Below are positions 8,415 through 15,302 of a stretch of DNA of 64,000 nt, one piece after another. The notes beneath the pieces are model-generated. The model was not told where the DNA came from. It ran no database searches and saw only the letters and a list, made by a program, of their open reading frames with translations. Numbering within the stretch: the first letter of the stretch is position 1; the number at the start of each line of letters is the position of its first letter. Source of the DNA: Brevibacillus brevis (lineage in GTDB: Bacteria; Bacillota; Bacilli; Brevibacillales; Brevibacillaceae); NCBI RefSeq assembly GCF_022026395.1, contig NZ_CP041767.1, positions 2,574,501 to 2,638,500 of the forward strand, read 5' to 3'. The translations under genes and the position numbers were made by a program.

Positions 8415-8681
8415 ATGAATAATATGTCGAAACGACTTTTTGAGCGTTTGCAAGGAAAAGCAACGGAAAATGTTGATGAAGAAAAGCTTCGCTCACTTGC
8501 TGGTCAGGTCAAGCGTAGTGACTTTGAAGACGAGACCAAGCTGCGGCAAATCATTCGCACGCTCGCTACCCTTAGTGGCAAGCAATTAACTCCTGAAAAG
8601 GAGGATAAGGTCATTGAAATGTTTCGCAATCAGGAAATCAACCTCAATGACATGTCCACCTTGACCAAGCTGCTCAAATAA
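8415..8681 (+). CDS. spoVIF: stage VI sporulation protein F
   Basis: An 88-residue protein, the same length as B. subtilis SpoVIF (YjcC), which acts late in the mother cell to promote coat assembly and GerE function. The sequence has the family pattern: N-terminal basic helix, DEEKLRSLAGQVKRSDFEDE, then KQLTPEKEDKVIEMFRNQEIN and a C-terminal helix. The start is ATG 8415 with AGGAGGAG eight bases upstream; the ATG at 8394 overlaps that site. A sigma-K-like promoter lies directly upstream. A bidirectional terminator separates it from the convergent gene at 8802-9287. No signal peptide or membrane segment is seen. Confidence 0.85.
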   Translation: MNNMSKRLFERLQGKATENVDEEKLRSLAGQVKRSDFEDETKLRQIIRTLATLSGKQLTPEKEDKVIEMFRNQEINLNDMSTLTKLLK

Positions 8682-8786
8682 GAGAAATGGGCGATTATGC
8701 CCGTTACCTGCAACAAAAACCGTCATACAGTAAGACTAGGAACAATCATGGCTCTACAGGGACATGGCTGACCTACAGATTGCAAG

Positions 8787-8817
8787 AAAAAAAGAGGGAT
8801 CTTATCCCTCTTTTTTT
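8787..8817. terminator. bidirectional intrinsic terminator between convergent genes
   Basis: A 14-base arm of A7 then GAGGGAT pairs with ATCCCTC then T7 around a CTT loop, giving T runs for both strands. It ends spoVIF on the + strand. The stop codon of the reverse gene (8802-8804) lies in the loop and the start of its 3' arm. Confidence 0.9.
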
Positions 8818-9287
8818 CGTTCTTTGGAGTTGCTGCTTACCTGTGTAATCAGGTTCTGGACCAAGGGGGATTGCAGGAGCCCCAGTAATTGCCCGATATC
8901 TATATTGGCCAATAGGTTGCCTAAGCCTGATTCCGGCGGTGTTGTTGTTTCTGCAGCCTTTTGTGGCTCTGGAGCAGCTTTGCGTTTGCCAGCAGCAGCA
9001 GGCTTTTCGGCAACGACCTCTGGCTCAGGCGTGCGTTTTCCGAGGTTCTCAATCATCTCCATCGCCCCGTACAACGAATCCATCGTGTCTTCTACCTGCC
9101 GAATCGTGCTCCCGATCCCTTTGATGTTATGGCGCATTTTCGTAACAGAGGTGCGCAAATCAACGGCGGGCAGGATTCTTTTCGGTGAAATGGAAAGGGA
9201 GACATTCTCGACTTGGTCGCTTAATTTTTTGCTGGGTATAGGCGCATATGGATTCCGCCATTTTCGATTACTTACTTTATTACTCAA
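8802..9287 (-). CDS. uncharacterised protein facing spoVIF, likely sporulation-specific
   Basis: Not recognised. The 161-residue product is soluble, with no signal peptide. Residues 1-60 are basic and polar, and 40-85 are predicted helical (SVTKMRHNIKGIGSTIRQVE). Residues 90-125 form an Ala/Pro/Glu/Lys low-complexity linker. The last 40 are a hydrophobic Leu/Ile/Asn-rich helix (LLANIDIGQLLGLLQSP) with a basic tail. TTG 9287 is chosen because GGAGGG lies eight bases upstream; an in-frame extension would run into yphE on the other strand. A sigma-K-like promoter precedes it and it converges on spoVIF. A coat or crust component is a reasonable guess, not shown. Confidence 0.65.
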   Translation of the reverse strand: MSNKVSNRKWRNPYAPIPSKKLSDQVENVSLSISPKRILPAVDLRTSVTKMRHNIKGIGSTIRQVEDTMDSLYGAMEMIENLGKRTPEPEVVAEKPAAAGKRKAAPEPQKAAETTTPPESGLGNLLANIDIGQLLGLLQSPLVQNLITQVSSNSKERKKEG

Positions 9288-9321
9288 CGTTTCATCCCTC
9301 CAATGGGCGAATTCATCACGA

Positions 9322-9349
9322 TAGTCTATGCGAATGTCTAGTATTAGGT
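9322..9349 (-). promoter_or_regulatory. sigma-K-type promoter of the gene facing spoVIF
   Basis: On the reverse strand, AC (9349-9348), 17 bases, then CATAGACTA (9330-9322). This fits AC-N16/17-CATAnnnTA exactly, and transcription would begin around 9314, upstream of the ribosome site at 9296-9301. Confidence 0.55.
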
Positions 9350-9378
9350 TCGCAAGCGTCAGACGATGAGGGGGAATT

Positions 9379-9388
9379 ATGGTATAAT
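9379..9388 (+). promoter_or_regulatory. extended -10 promoter for yphE and following genes
   Basis: TATAAT at 9383-9388 is preceded by TG one base upstream (ATGGTATAAT), an extended -10 element. No good -35 hexamer is present at 17-18 bases, which is tolerated by extended -10 promoters. The first gene starts 33 bases downstream. Confidence 0.55.
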
Positions 9389-9420
9389 AAAGCAAAAATG
9401 CAAAGGATGCTGCAGTCCCG

Positions 9421-9609
9421 ATGTATATTGATCCTATGACAAAGATGAACATTTCCTTAATCGCCATTGGGCTCATGTTCGTCTGCAATTTACTTATGAT
9501 CTTTGCCAGAAAAATAAGTAATGGGTTTTTGCGGTTCCTTGTGAAGACCATCGCATTCTTACTATTACTCGTCGTGCTTGTCATGATTTTGATTGTGATT
9601 TTTGTCTAG
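9421..9609 (+). CDS. yphE: YphE-like small membrane protein (DUF2768)
   Basis: A 62-residue protein made almost entirely of two membrane segments (about residues 8-26 and 34-61) joined by the short basic loop ARKISNGF. Size, topology and position before yphF and spoIVA match B. subtilis YphE, a DUF2768 protein of unknown role. ATG 9421 is used; an internal ATG at 9436 is possible, as the upstream AAAGGA is a weak ribosome site. It begins the run that continues through two ferredoxin-like genes to yphF. Confidence 0.75.
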   Translation: MYIDPMTKMNISLIAIGLMFVCNLLMIFARKISNGFLRFLVKTIAFLLLLVVLVMILIVIFV

Positions 9610-9621
9610 GGAGGATGAAAA

Positions 9622-9918
9622 ATGTCAACAATCACACTACTTACTCGTGCAGGCAGTCATGAAGTCTTGATCGAGTTGAATCAATCGATTGTTGCTCTTG
9701 CAAAAAAGAACAACATCGTGTGGGGCCATGCATGCCAAAGAGGGGTATGTGCACAATGCCGTACACATGTTTTAGAAGGTGCGGAGCACTTAAACGAAGT
9801 GACACCAGAAGAAAAACTGCGATTGAGAAAAGCTGAACGCGCAGAAGGCTACAGATTAGGCTGCCAGACGAAGGTTGTTTCATCAGGAACAGTCAAGGTA
9901 GCTCATCGGCCGTACTAG
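9622..9918 (+). CDS. plant-type [2Fe-2S] ferredoxin-like protein
   Basis: A 98-residue 2Fe-2S protein with the ferredoxin beta-grasp pattern. Cysteines C38, C43, C46 and C81 fit Cx4Cx2C...C, the ligand set for a plant-type cluster, within HACQRGVCAQCRTHV. Clusters of this kind carry one electron; the partner is unknown. GGGAGGATG sits ten bases before the ATG. It lies 12 bases after yphE and 16 before a second 2Fe-2S gene. Neither is in the B. subtilis yphE-yphF interval as I recall it, so the pair looks like a lineage insertion. Confidence 0.88.
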   Translation: MSTITLLTRAGSHEVLIELNQSIVALAKKNNIVWGHACQRGVCAQCRTHVLEGAEHLNEVTPEEKLRLRKAERAEGYRLGCQTKVVSSGTVKVAHRPY

Positions 9919-9934
9919 TAAAGGAAGTGACGAA

Positions 9935-10282
9935 ATGGGGAAAGTAACCTTTCTCCCGAGCAAGAAAAGTGTGAAGGCGCGGACAGGGCAAACCTTGGTC
10001 GGTGTAGCTTCGTCAGCTCGCGTCGTAATCCCGCAGAGATGCGGTGGACACGCATCTTGTCTAATGTGCCGCGTGGTCGTTGAGAATGGCCTGCTGTGCC
10101 CGCCAACGGCGCTGGAAAAGCGCAAGCTGCCTGAAAAGGATCTGGCGAAAGGGATTCGTTTGGCTTGTCAGGCAAAAACGACAGAAAAGGATTGTACGGT
10201 CAGGATTCCAGAAAGTAAGCTGAAATCAGTGGTAGCGGCTGCACTCGAGCGACAACGCAAAGAAAATGAAGATGGGATATAA
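9935..10282 (+). CDS. second [2Fe-2S] ferredoxin-like protein
   Basis: A 115-residue paralogue-like 2Fe-2S protein. Cluster ligands are probably C36, C42, C45 and C78 (Cx5Cx2C...C, in RCGGHASCLMC), with the first spacing one residue longer than in the preceding gene. C55 and C87 are extra cysteines. The start at 9935 follows AGGAAGTGACGA. The C terminus is basic and the gene ends 16 bases before the yphF start. Tandem dissimilar ferredoxins suggest that one arose by old duplication or that they serve different partners. The electron donor and acceptor cannot be told from the sequence. Confidence 0.88.
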   Translation: MGKVTFLPSKKSVKARTGQTLVGVASSARVVIPQRCGGHASCLMCRVVVENGLLCPPTALEKRKLPEKDLAKGIRLACQAKTTEKDCTVRIPESKLKSVVAAALERQRKENEDGI

Positions 10283-10298
10283 GAGGTGTGTACATAAG

Positions 10299-11027
10299 AT
10301 GTGGCAATCGTGGCGAAAATCGTTCAAGCTTGTGTTCAGTTTGACGATTCTGTCTTCCCTTTTATCTGGATGCTTGTATCCGGATGAGCGCAGAGCAGAG
10401 AATCAAATTCCGAGTACCTTTTTTGTAGAAGCAACACAAAAAGCGATTGAGCAATTCCAAAAAGACACAGCAGTGTTGCCAATCGTAACCAAATCGCTCG
10501 ATACTCCTATTTTTGAAAAATACGAGATTGATTTCCGCAAGATGATCCCAAAATACATGCCGGATGTACCTGGGAACGCATTTGAAAAAGGTGGCGTGTA
10601 CAAGTACGTACTGATTGATGTGGAAACTAAGCCAACAGTGAAGCTCATTCATTTGACAGCTGTCAGTACTGTAGCGGATGTACAGAGCGAAGTAGACCGT
10701 TACAAGGGACATTTCGAAAAGCTGCCTGTACTCGCAGACTTGGGGAATGGATACTATTCCATCGATCACGAGCGGCTCGGCTTAAAAGCGTGGCAGGTGC
10801 CGTCCACGATGGGGACTTACTTGTTGCCGCTGGTCATGAACGCTGAAGGACAAGTCGGGATTGATTATGCTTCGGATATCGCGCAATTACTTCGGGATAC
10901 AAAAGTAACCGTGCCGGAAAAAACAGACCCGAGATACGTGCTGGCGCGCAATTCCATGTTCGTGCCCGCAAAATCGTTCCCATATGAAATGGTCAATGGT
11001 GAACCACAGCTTCTCAAACTAAATTAA
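10299..11027 (+). CDS. yphF: YphF-like lipoprotein
   Basis: A predicted lipoprotein of 242 residues. The N terminus has a basic region, a hydrophobic stretch and the lipobox LLSGC with the lipidated cysteine at position 25, so the mature protein is anchored outside the membrane. Position between yphE and spoIVA and overall size match B. subtilis YphF, a sporulation-associated lipoprotein of unknown function. ATG 10299 is chosen with AAGAGGTG nine bases upstream; ATG 10266 overlaps the previous gene. No enzyme motif is seen. It is followed by an intrinsic terminator. Confidence 0.8.
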   Translation: MWQSWRKSFKLVFSLTILSSLLSGCLYPDERRAENQIPSTFFVEATQKAIEQFQKDTAVLPIVTKSLDTPIFEKYEIDFRKMIPKYMPDVPGNAFEKGGVYKYVLIDVETKPTVKLIHLTAVSTVADVQSEVDRYKGHFEKLPVLADLGNGYYSIDHERLGLKAWQVPSTMGTYLLPLVMNAEGQVGIDYASDIAQLLRDTKVTVPEKTDPRYVLARNSMFVPAKSFPYEMVNGEPQLLKLN

Positions 11028-11035
11028 CTTCGTGA

Positions 11036-11066
11036 AAAACGACTCTCATCAGGGTCGTTTTTTTTG
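11036..11066 (+). terminator. intrinsic terminator after yphF
   Basis: AAAACGAC pairs with GTCGTTTT across a ten-base loop and runs into eight T residues. Confidence 0.85.
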
Positions 11067-11146
11067 TTCTAGTTAACGCAAAAATACATATATTTGTACT
11101 GTCCACAAAACTAGTACGAGATTCCCTACGAAAATACTGGCGGTCA

Positions 11147-11175
11147 GGGATAATTCGGAAAATCGGTCATAGTGT
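11147..11175 (+). promoter_or_regulatory. possible sigma-E promoter of spoIVA
   Basis: CATAGTGT at 11168-11175 resembles a sigma-E -10 element, with GGATAATT at 11148-11155 as a -35 candidate 12 bases upstream. Spacing and bases are imperfect. Support comes mainly from the known sigma-E control of spoIVA in B. subtilis. Confidence 0.35.
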
Positions 11176-11204
11176 AAAAATAGACAAATAGAAGGAGGTC
11201 ATCG

Positions 11205-12686
11205 ATGGTGGAACGAGTCGACATCTTTAAAGACATTGCCGAGCGGACGGGCGGAGACATCTACCTCGGAGTGGTAGGCCCTGTTCGTACGGGAAAGTCG
11301 ACCTTTATCAAACGGTTTATGGAGCAAGTTGTCATCCCGAATATCAACTCTGAAGCGGAGCGGATTCGAGCGACAGACGAGTTGCCGCAGAGCGCTTCAG
11401 GACGAACAATCATGACAACCGAACCCAAATTTGTTCCGAATCAGGCAGTTAACGTACATGTGACAGAAGGACTCAGCATCAATGTCCGCCTCGTTGACTG
11501 CGTTGGCTATACGGTGCAAGGGGCAAAGGGCTTCGAAGACGACAATGGTCCAAGAATGGTAAATACACCGTGGTATGAAGAGCCTGTACCATTTGAGGAA
11601 GCGGCCGAAGTCGGAACACGCAAGGTTATCCAAGAACACTCAACCATCGGGATCGTTGTGACAACGGATGGCAGCATCGCGGAAATCCCGCGTGTAGGAT
11701 ACATCGATGCAGAGGAGCGGGTTGTAAACGAGCTGAAGGAAGTCGGAAAACCGTTCGTGATCGTTGTCAACTCGACGCGTCCGCGCTCCGACGAAGCACA
11801 AAACCTTCGTGTCCAGCTTCAGGAAAAATACGATGTACCAGTCGTGGCCTTGTCGGTTGATCATATGACAGAGCAGGAAATCTTGCTCCTTATGAGAGAA
11901 GTCCTGTTTGAATTCCCAGTTCATGAAGTAAATGTCAATCTGCCAAGCTGGGTTATGGTGCTGGAAAACGGGCACTGGCTCCGTCAGAACTACGAGGAAG
12001 CTGTACGTGAGACCGTGCAGGACATCCGCCGGTTACGCGATGTGGACCGTGTCGTCGGCTTCTTCAATGACTATGACTTCGTAGAGAGAGCCTCTCTTGC
12101 TGGTATGCACATGGGGCAAGGGATCGCTGAGATTGACCTCTACGCGCCAGATGAACTGTATGACCGCATCTTGATGGAAATCGTCGGTGTAGAAATAAAT
12201 GGCAAAGATCACTTGCTGAAAATCATGCAGGAATTCGCACATGCCAAGCGCGAGTTTGATCAGGTAGCGGAAGCGTTGCACATGGTCCGAAGTACGGGCT
12301 ACGGAATAGCAGCCCCGTCGTTGCATGAAATGACCTTGGACGAACCTGAACTAATCCGCCAGGGCCCGCGCTTTGGAGTCAGACTCAAAGCAACAGCGCC
12401 CTCTATTCACATGATCCGGGTGGATGTTGAGTCTGAATTCGCTCCGATTATCGGAACAGAGAAGCAGAGTGAGGAACTTGTCCGCTATCTGATGCAAGAT
12501 TTTGACAAAGACCCGCTATCCATCTGGAACTCCGATATCTTTGGACGCTCGCTCCATTCCATCGTAAGAGAGGGGATTCAGGCAAAAATTACCATGATGC
12601 CAGACAACGCCAGATACAAATTACAGGAGACTTTGGGTCGAATCATCAACGAGGGATCGGGTGGCCTGATAGCGATCATACTCTAA
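11205..12686 (+). CDS. spoIVA: stage IV sporulation protein A (SpoIVA)
   Basis: Morphogenetic ATPase that coats the forespore surface and forms the basement layer on which the spore coat assembles. The 493-residue protein is about the family length. It has a Walker A motif GPVRTGKST at residues 25-33 with the expected surroundings, followed by the conserved middle and C-terminal polymerisation regions. The ribosome site AAGGAGGTC is strong and the ATG start is clear. It is flanked by terminators and so monocistronic. Known biology: ATP hydrolysis drives its irreversible polymerisation, and SpoVM recruits it to the curved membrane; spoVM is not in this window. Confidence 0.98.
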   Translation: MVERVDIFKDIAERTGGDIYLGVVGPVRTGKSTFIKRFMEQVVIPNINSEAERIRATDELPQSASGRTIMTTEPKFVPNQAVNVHVTEGLSINVRLVDCVGYTVQGAKGFEDDNGPRMVNTPWYEEPVPFEEAAEVGTRKVIQEHSTIGIVVTTDGSIAEIPRVGYIDAEERVVNELKEVGKPFVIVVNSTRPRSDEAQNLRVQLQEKYDVPVVALSVDHMTEQEILLLMREVLFEFPVHEVNVNLPSWVMVLENGHWLRQNYEEAVRETVQDIRRLRDVDRVVGFFNDYDFVERASLAGMHMGQGIAEIDLYAPDELYDRILMEIVGVEINGKDHLLKIMQEFAHAKREFDQVAEALHMVRSTGYGIAAPSLHEMTLDEPELIRQGPRFGVRLKATAPSIHMIRVDVESEFAPIIGTEKQSEELVRYLMQDFDKDPLSIWNSDIFGRSLHSIVREGIQAKITMMPDNARYKLQETLGRIINEGSGGLIAIIL

Positions 12687-12726
12687 TAAATAGTTCAAAA
12701 GTCCTATAAACAACAAATATAGGGAA

Positions 12727-12757
12727 GGCATCTGACATGACGAGATGCCTTTTTTTC
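12727..12757 (+). terminator. intrinsic terminator after spoIVA
   Basis: GGCATCT and AGATGCC form a 7-bp stem with a nine-base loop, followed by seven or more T residues. Confidence 0.9.
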
Positions 12758-12788
12758 TTGTATTTCGTTCAATTTCGACAGGAGGGGC

Positions 12789-12817
12789 TTGAATTTAAGA
12801 AATCGGTGTATTACTAT
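12789..12817 (+). promoter_or_regulatory. probable sigma-A promoter of the HU gene
   Basis: TTGAAT at 12789-12794, a 17-base spacer, then TACTAT at 12812-12817. The gap to the HU start is about 100 bases, giving a moderately long leader. Confidence 0.45.
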
Positions 12818-12923
12818 AAGCTTGTCAGATCGGTAAAAACAACCAATCGTGTATAAAACGCTTCGTTTCGGTTAAGAAAAATAATAGCTAGGACTTGGTG
12901 TTCTTTGAGGGGAGGTGAATAAA

Positions 12924-13196
12924 ATGAACAAAACAGAACTGATTGCAAAAGTGGCTGAAACCACAGAACTCACCAAGAAAGATGCAACAAAAGCAGTTGA
13001 TGCAGTTCTTGACGCAATTGCAGATGCATTGAAAACTGGTGATAAAGTCCAACTGATCGGCTTTGGTAACTTCGAAGTTCGTGAACGTGCGGCTCGTAAA
13101 GGTCGTAACCCACAAACTGGTGAAGAGATCGAAATCGCTTCCAGCAAAGTACCTGCGTTTAAACCAGGTAAACAACTCAAAGACTCCATCAAGTAG
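12924..13196 (+). CDS. hup: DNA-binding protein HU
   Basis: Histone-like nucleoid protein, 90 residues, which binds and bends DNA as a dimer. The sequence is canonical: N-terminal helices [12 protein letters not shown], the core [20 protein letters not shown], and the C-terminal [12 protein letters not shown] arm and helix. ATG 12924 is chosen; GTG 12915 lies inside the ribosome site GGGGAGGTG. Its place after spoIVA and before folE matches B. subtilis hbs. It has its own promoter candidate and terminator, as expected for an abundant protein. Confidence 0.98.
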   Translation: MNKTELIAKVAETTELTKKDATKAVDAVLDAIADALKTGDKVQLIGFGNFEVRERAARKGRNPQTGEEIEIASSKVPAFKPGKQLKDSIK

Positions 13197-13234
13197 TTGT
13201 TTCTTTTGAGAACGAAGCACTTACATAAAAAAAT

Positions 13235-13261
13235 CCACATTGATAAAATGTGGGTTTTTTT
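13235..13261 (+). terminator. intrinsic terminator after the HU gene
   Basis: CCACATT pairs with AATGTGG around a short A/T loop, followed by GTTTTTTT. Confidence 0.9.
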
Positions 13262-13304
13262 CTATCTACATACAGTTTGCCTATGAGAATTCTGGGATAT
13301 CTTT

Positions 13305-13333
13305 TTGTCTTTTTTAAAACGATATGGTAAGAT
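13305..13333 (+). promoter_or_regulatory. probable sigma-A promoter of folE
   Basis: TTGTCT at 13305-13310, 17-base spacer, TAAGAT at 13328-13333. The folE start is 100 bases downstream. Confidence 0.4.
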
Positions 13334-13432
13334 TGGCTTTGATCGCGAGCAGGCACTAAGTCTGGCACTGATTTGGAGCAGGCAGACCTTAGTGATGAGA
13401 AACATGGCGTATGCCGTTACGTAGGAGGTACA

Positions 13433-13996
13433 ATGATGAACGTCGACTTAGATAAAATACAGCAAGCTGTTCGCATGATCCTAGAGGCAGTGGGGGATGA
13501 TCCTGATCGTGAAGGAGTGCTGGATACCCCTAAGCGAGTTGCGAAAATGTACGCCGAAGTATTTGAGGGCATGCATATAGACGAAGAGCAGTATTTCGAG
13601 ACTGTCTTTAGTGAAGATCATGAGGAAATGGTATTAGTAAAGGACATTCCGTTTTACTCTATGTGTGAGCATCACTTGGTTCCCTTCTTCGGAAAAGCGC
13701 ATGTCGCTTACGTACCTCGTGGAGGCCGCGTAGTAGGACTGAGCAAGCTCGCGCGTGCGGTTGATACCGTGGCAAAACGTCCGCAGTTGCAGGAAAGAAT
13801 TACAGCAACAGTAGCTGACGCGATTATGCGCAAGCTCGATCCGCACGGCGTCGTTGTGGTAGTAGAAGCAGAGCATATGTGCATGACGATGCGTGGCGTG
13901 AAAAAGCCAGGCTCGAAAACGATCACCTCTGCTGTTCGCGGTATGTTTGAAAAAGATGCGGCTGCGCGTGCAGAAGTCATTAGTTTGATGCGTTAA
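13433..13996 (+). CDS. folE: GTP cyclohydrolase I
   Basis: Opens the GTP ring to make 7,8-dihydroneopterin triphosphate, the first step of folate synthesis. The 187-residue protein has the zinc ligand region [10 protein letters not shown] (C78, H81) and the second zinc cysteine in EHMCMTMRG (C150), with the usual family length and decamer-forming fold. AGGAGG lies right before ATG 13433; a second ATG follows at once, and upstream TTG starts lack a ribosome site. In B. subtilis this gene (mtrA) is directly followed by mtrB. Here a tRNA and a lytic transglycosylase separate the two. Confidence 0.97.
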   Translation: MMNVDLDKIQQAVRMILEAVGDDPDREGVLDTPKRVAKMYAEVFEGMHIDEEQYFETVFSEDHEEMVLVKDIPFYSMCEHHLVPFFGKAHVAYVPRGGRVVGLSKLARAVDTVAKRPQLQERITATVADAIMRKLDPHGVVVVVEAEHMCMTMRGVKKPGSKTITSAVRGMFEKDAAARAEVISLMR

Positions 13997-14023
13997 TCAG
14001 AATGCAAAAATAAGGAAATTATA

Positions 14024-14052
14024 TTGACTTTATAGGTAAAATATTGTATAGT
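14024..14052 (+). promoter_or_regulatory. sigma-A promoter of the tRNA-Pro gene
   Basis: TTGACT at 14024-14029, a 17-base spacer and TATAGT at 14047-14052. It is near consensus and 13 bases from the mature tRNA 5' end. Confidence 0.75.
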
Positions 14053-14065
14053 ACGGATGTACAGT

Positions 14066-14142
14066 CGGGATGTGGCGCAGCCCGGTAGCGCGCACCCTTG
14101 GGGTGGGTGAGGTCCAGGGTTCGAATCCCTGCATTCCGACCA
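14066..14142 (+). tRNA. tRNA-Pro (anticodon GGG)
   Basis: A 77-base cloverleaf. Acceptor stem CGGGATG pairs with CATTCCG, discriminator A and encoded CCA at 14140-14142. The D arm is GCGC...GCGC, and the anticodon stem CACCC/GGGTG carries loop TTGGGGT with anticodon GGG. The T arm is CAGGG TTCGAAT CCCTG. The C1-G72 pair is usual for proline tRNAs. It has its own promoter and terminator and reads CCC and CCU codons. Confidence 0.96.
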
Positions 14143-14159
14143 TCTGCATATAATGATCA

Positions 14160-14186
14160 GAAGCCTTGAGCAGAGGCTTCTTTTTT
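14160..14186 (+). terminator. intrinsic terminator after tRNA-Pro
   Basis: GAAGCC pairs with GGCTTC across a nine-base loop and is followed by six T residues. Confidence 0.88.
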
Positions 14187-14226
14187 ATGTGAAATGGATA
14201 CTCTCCCAAGTAGTACCATTTTGCTA

Positions 14227-14255
14227 TTGGCTTCCTGATCTTTCTTTTTTATAAT
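14227..14255 (+). promoter_or_regulatory. sigma-A promoter of the lytic transglycosylase gene
   Basis: TTGGCT at 14227-14232, 17-base spacer, perfect TATAAT at 14250-14255. Transcription would begin near 14262, which rules out the upstream ATG at 14254 as translation start. The same transcript may continue into mtrB. Confidence 0.7.
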
Positions 14256-14292
14256 GATAGGTAGACAAGCTAGGGAAGGGTTGTTCAATGCT

Positions 14293-14964
14293 ATGAAGGT
14301 GCCAGTATCACTTCAACCATATTTGCAAACATTGCCGCAAACCTATGATGCCTCTTCGCTTTCGTATGGAGACGAGGGGCTCTTCTCGGACATCTTGCAG
14401 TCCCAGTTAGCAACAACCGGCCAGCGGGTAATCAGTTCGCAGGAGATTTTGGCCAAACTAGATGGATCCAGAAGCTGGAGGATTCCTACCCATATTCAAA
14501 ATGAGCAGTCCCTGTCTTTTGCAAAAGGGCCATCTGTTCCTACCCCGGAAATCTTGGACAAGATTGATCAGACAGCGAAAACGATCGGAGTGGACGTTGA
14601 TCTGGTGAGAGAGGTCGTCAGGGCCGAATCCAATTTCAATCCGAATGTAGAATCGCGTGCAGGGGCGAAGGGCTTGATGCAGCTGATGGATAATACGGCA
14701 AAAGCCATGCAAGTCCGCAATGTATACGACCCTGATGAAAACCTTGAAGGTGGAACAAAATATTTGAAGTCGCTTTTGGATCGTTATGATGGAGATGTGA
14801 AAGTAGCACTTGCTGCTTACAATGCTGGTCCGGGTCGGATGAGCCGTCTGGGGATCAGCAGTGATGACGAGTTAGAAGCGAAGTTTGACCAATTGCCGCA
14901 AGAGACACAGCGCTATGTAGACAAGATCATGAGCCGTCTGGAGTCGGAAGGGGCATCATACTAG
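14293..14964 (+). CDS. soluble lytic transglycosylase-like protein (SLT domain)
   Basis: Putative peptidoglycan lytic transglycosylase, 223 residues. The C-terminal half is a Slt/goose-lysozyme-type domain. The catalytic glutamate is E112 in RAESNFNP, followed by [12 protein letters not shown] and the AYNAGPGRM motif, all diagnostic. Residues 1-90 are unrelated and polar. No signal peptide or membrane segment is visible, so export must use another route, or the protein acts after lysis or in spores. ATG 14293 is chosen from the promoter position and the upstream GGGAAGGG. The gene is inserted between folE and mtrB relative to B. subtilis. Confidence 0.88.
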   Translation: MKVPVSLQPYLQTLPQTYDASSLSYGDEGLFSDILQSQLATTGQRVISSQEILAKLDGSRSWRIPTHIQNEQSLSFAKGPSVPTPEILDKIDQTAKTIGVDVDLVREVVRAESNFNPNVESRAGAKGLMQLMDNTAKAMQVRNVYDPDENLEGGTKYLKSLLDRYDGDVKVALAAYNAGPGRMSRLGISSDDELEAKFDQLPQETQRYVDKIMSRLESEGASY

Positions 14965-15001
14965 ACATACGCGCATACCGTATTGGTCAGGAGGAAACAC
15001 A

Positions 15002-15232
15002 TTGGCACAACCATCGGGATTCAATCAGGATTATTTCGTAGTCAAAGCGAAGGAAAATGGCGTTCATGTAATCGGATTAACAAGAGGTTCTGATACGCGT
15101 TTCCATCATACAGAGAAGCTCGATAAAGGCGAAGTCATGATTTTTCAATTTACGGAGCACACCTCTGCAATTAAGGTGCGAGGAAAAGCGGTGATTTACT
15201 CGCAGCATGGCGTCGTGGATACGACCGAATAA
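15002..15232 (+). CDS. mtrB: trp RNA-binding attenuation protein TRAP
   Basis: TRAP is an 11-subunit ring that, when loaded with tryptophan, binds 11 GAG/UAG triplets in the trp leader and forces termination. The 76-residue protein closely matches B. subtilis MtrB, with the core [18 protein letters not shown], then [20 protein letters not shown] with residues lining the tryptophan pocket and the KGEV and KVRG lysine/arginine sites that contact RNA. It starts with TTG behind AGGAGG. Its target, an 11-triplet leader at 25607-25660, lies in this same window, so regulator and regulated operon are about 10 kb apart. Confidence 0.97.
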   Translation: MAQPSGFNQDYFVVKAKENGVHVIGLTRGSDTRFHHTEKLDKGEVMIFQFTEHTSAIKVRGKAVIYSQHGVVDTTE

Positions 15233-15254
15233 AGAGCAAGTCGTTTTGCTAAGA

Positions 15255-15277
15255 AGCAGGCATAGCCTGCTTTTTTT
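15255..15277 (+). terminator. intrinsic terminator after mtrB
   Basis: AGCAGGC and GCCTGCT pair around an ATA loop, followed by seven T residues. Confidence 0.88.
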
Positions 15278-15302
15278 ATTTGTACAATGGAGGAGAGGAG
15301 GG

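Noticed and set aside
8764-9324. 186-codon forward frame opposite the gene facing spoVIF
   Set aside because: It begins inside the terminator hairpin, lacks a ribosome site and overlaps a reverse gene with promoter, ribosome site and terminator of its own.
9288-9584. Upstream extension of the reverse gene at 8802-9287
   Set aside because: It would overlap the yphE gene and its extended -10 promoter on the other strand, and would pass through the sigma-K-like promoter and the GGAGGG site. TTG 9287 fits better.
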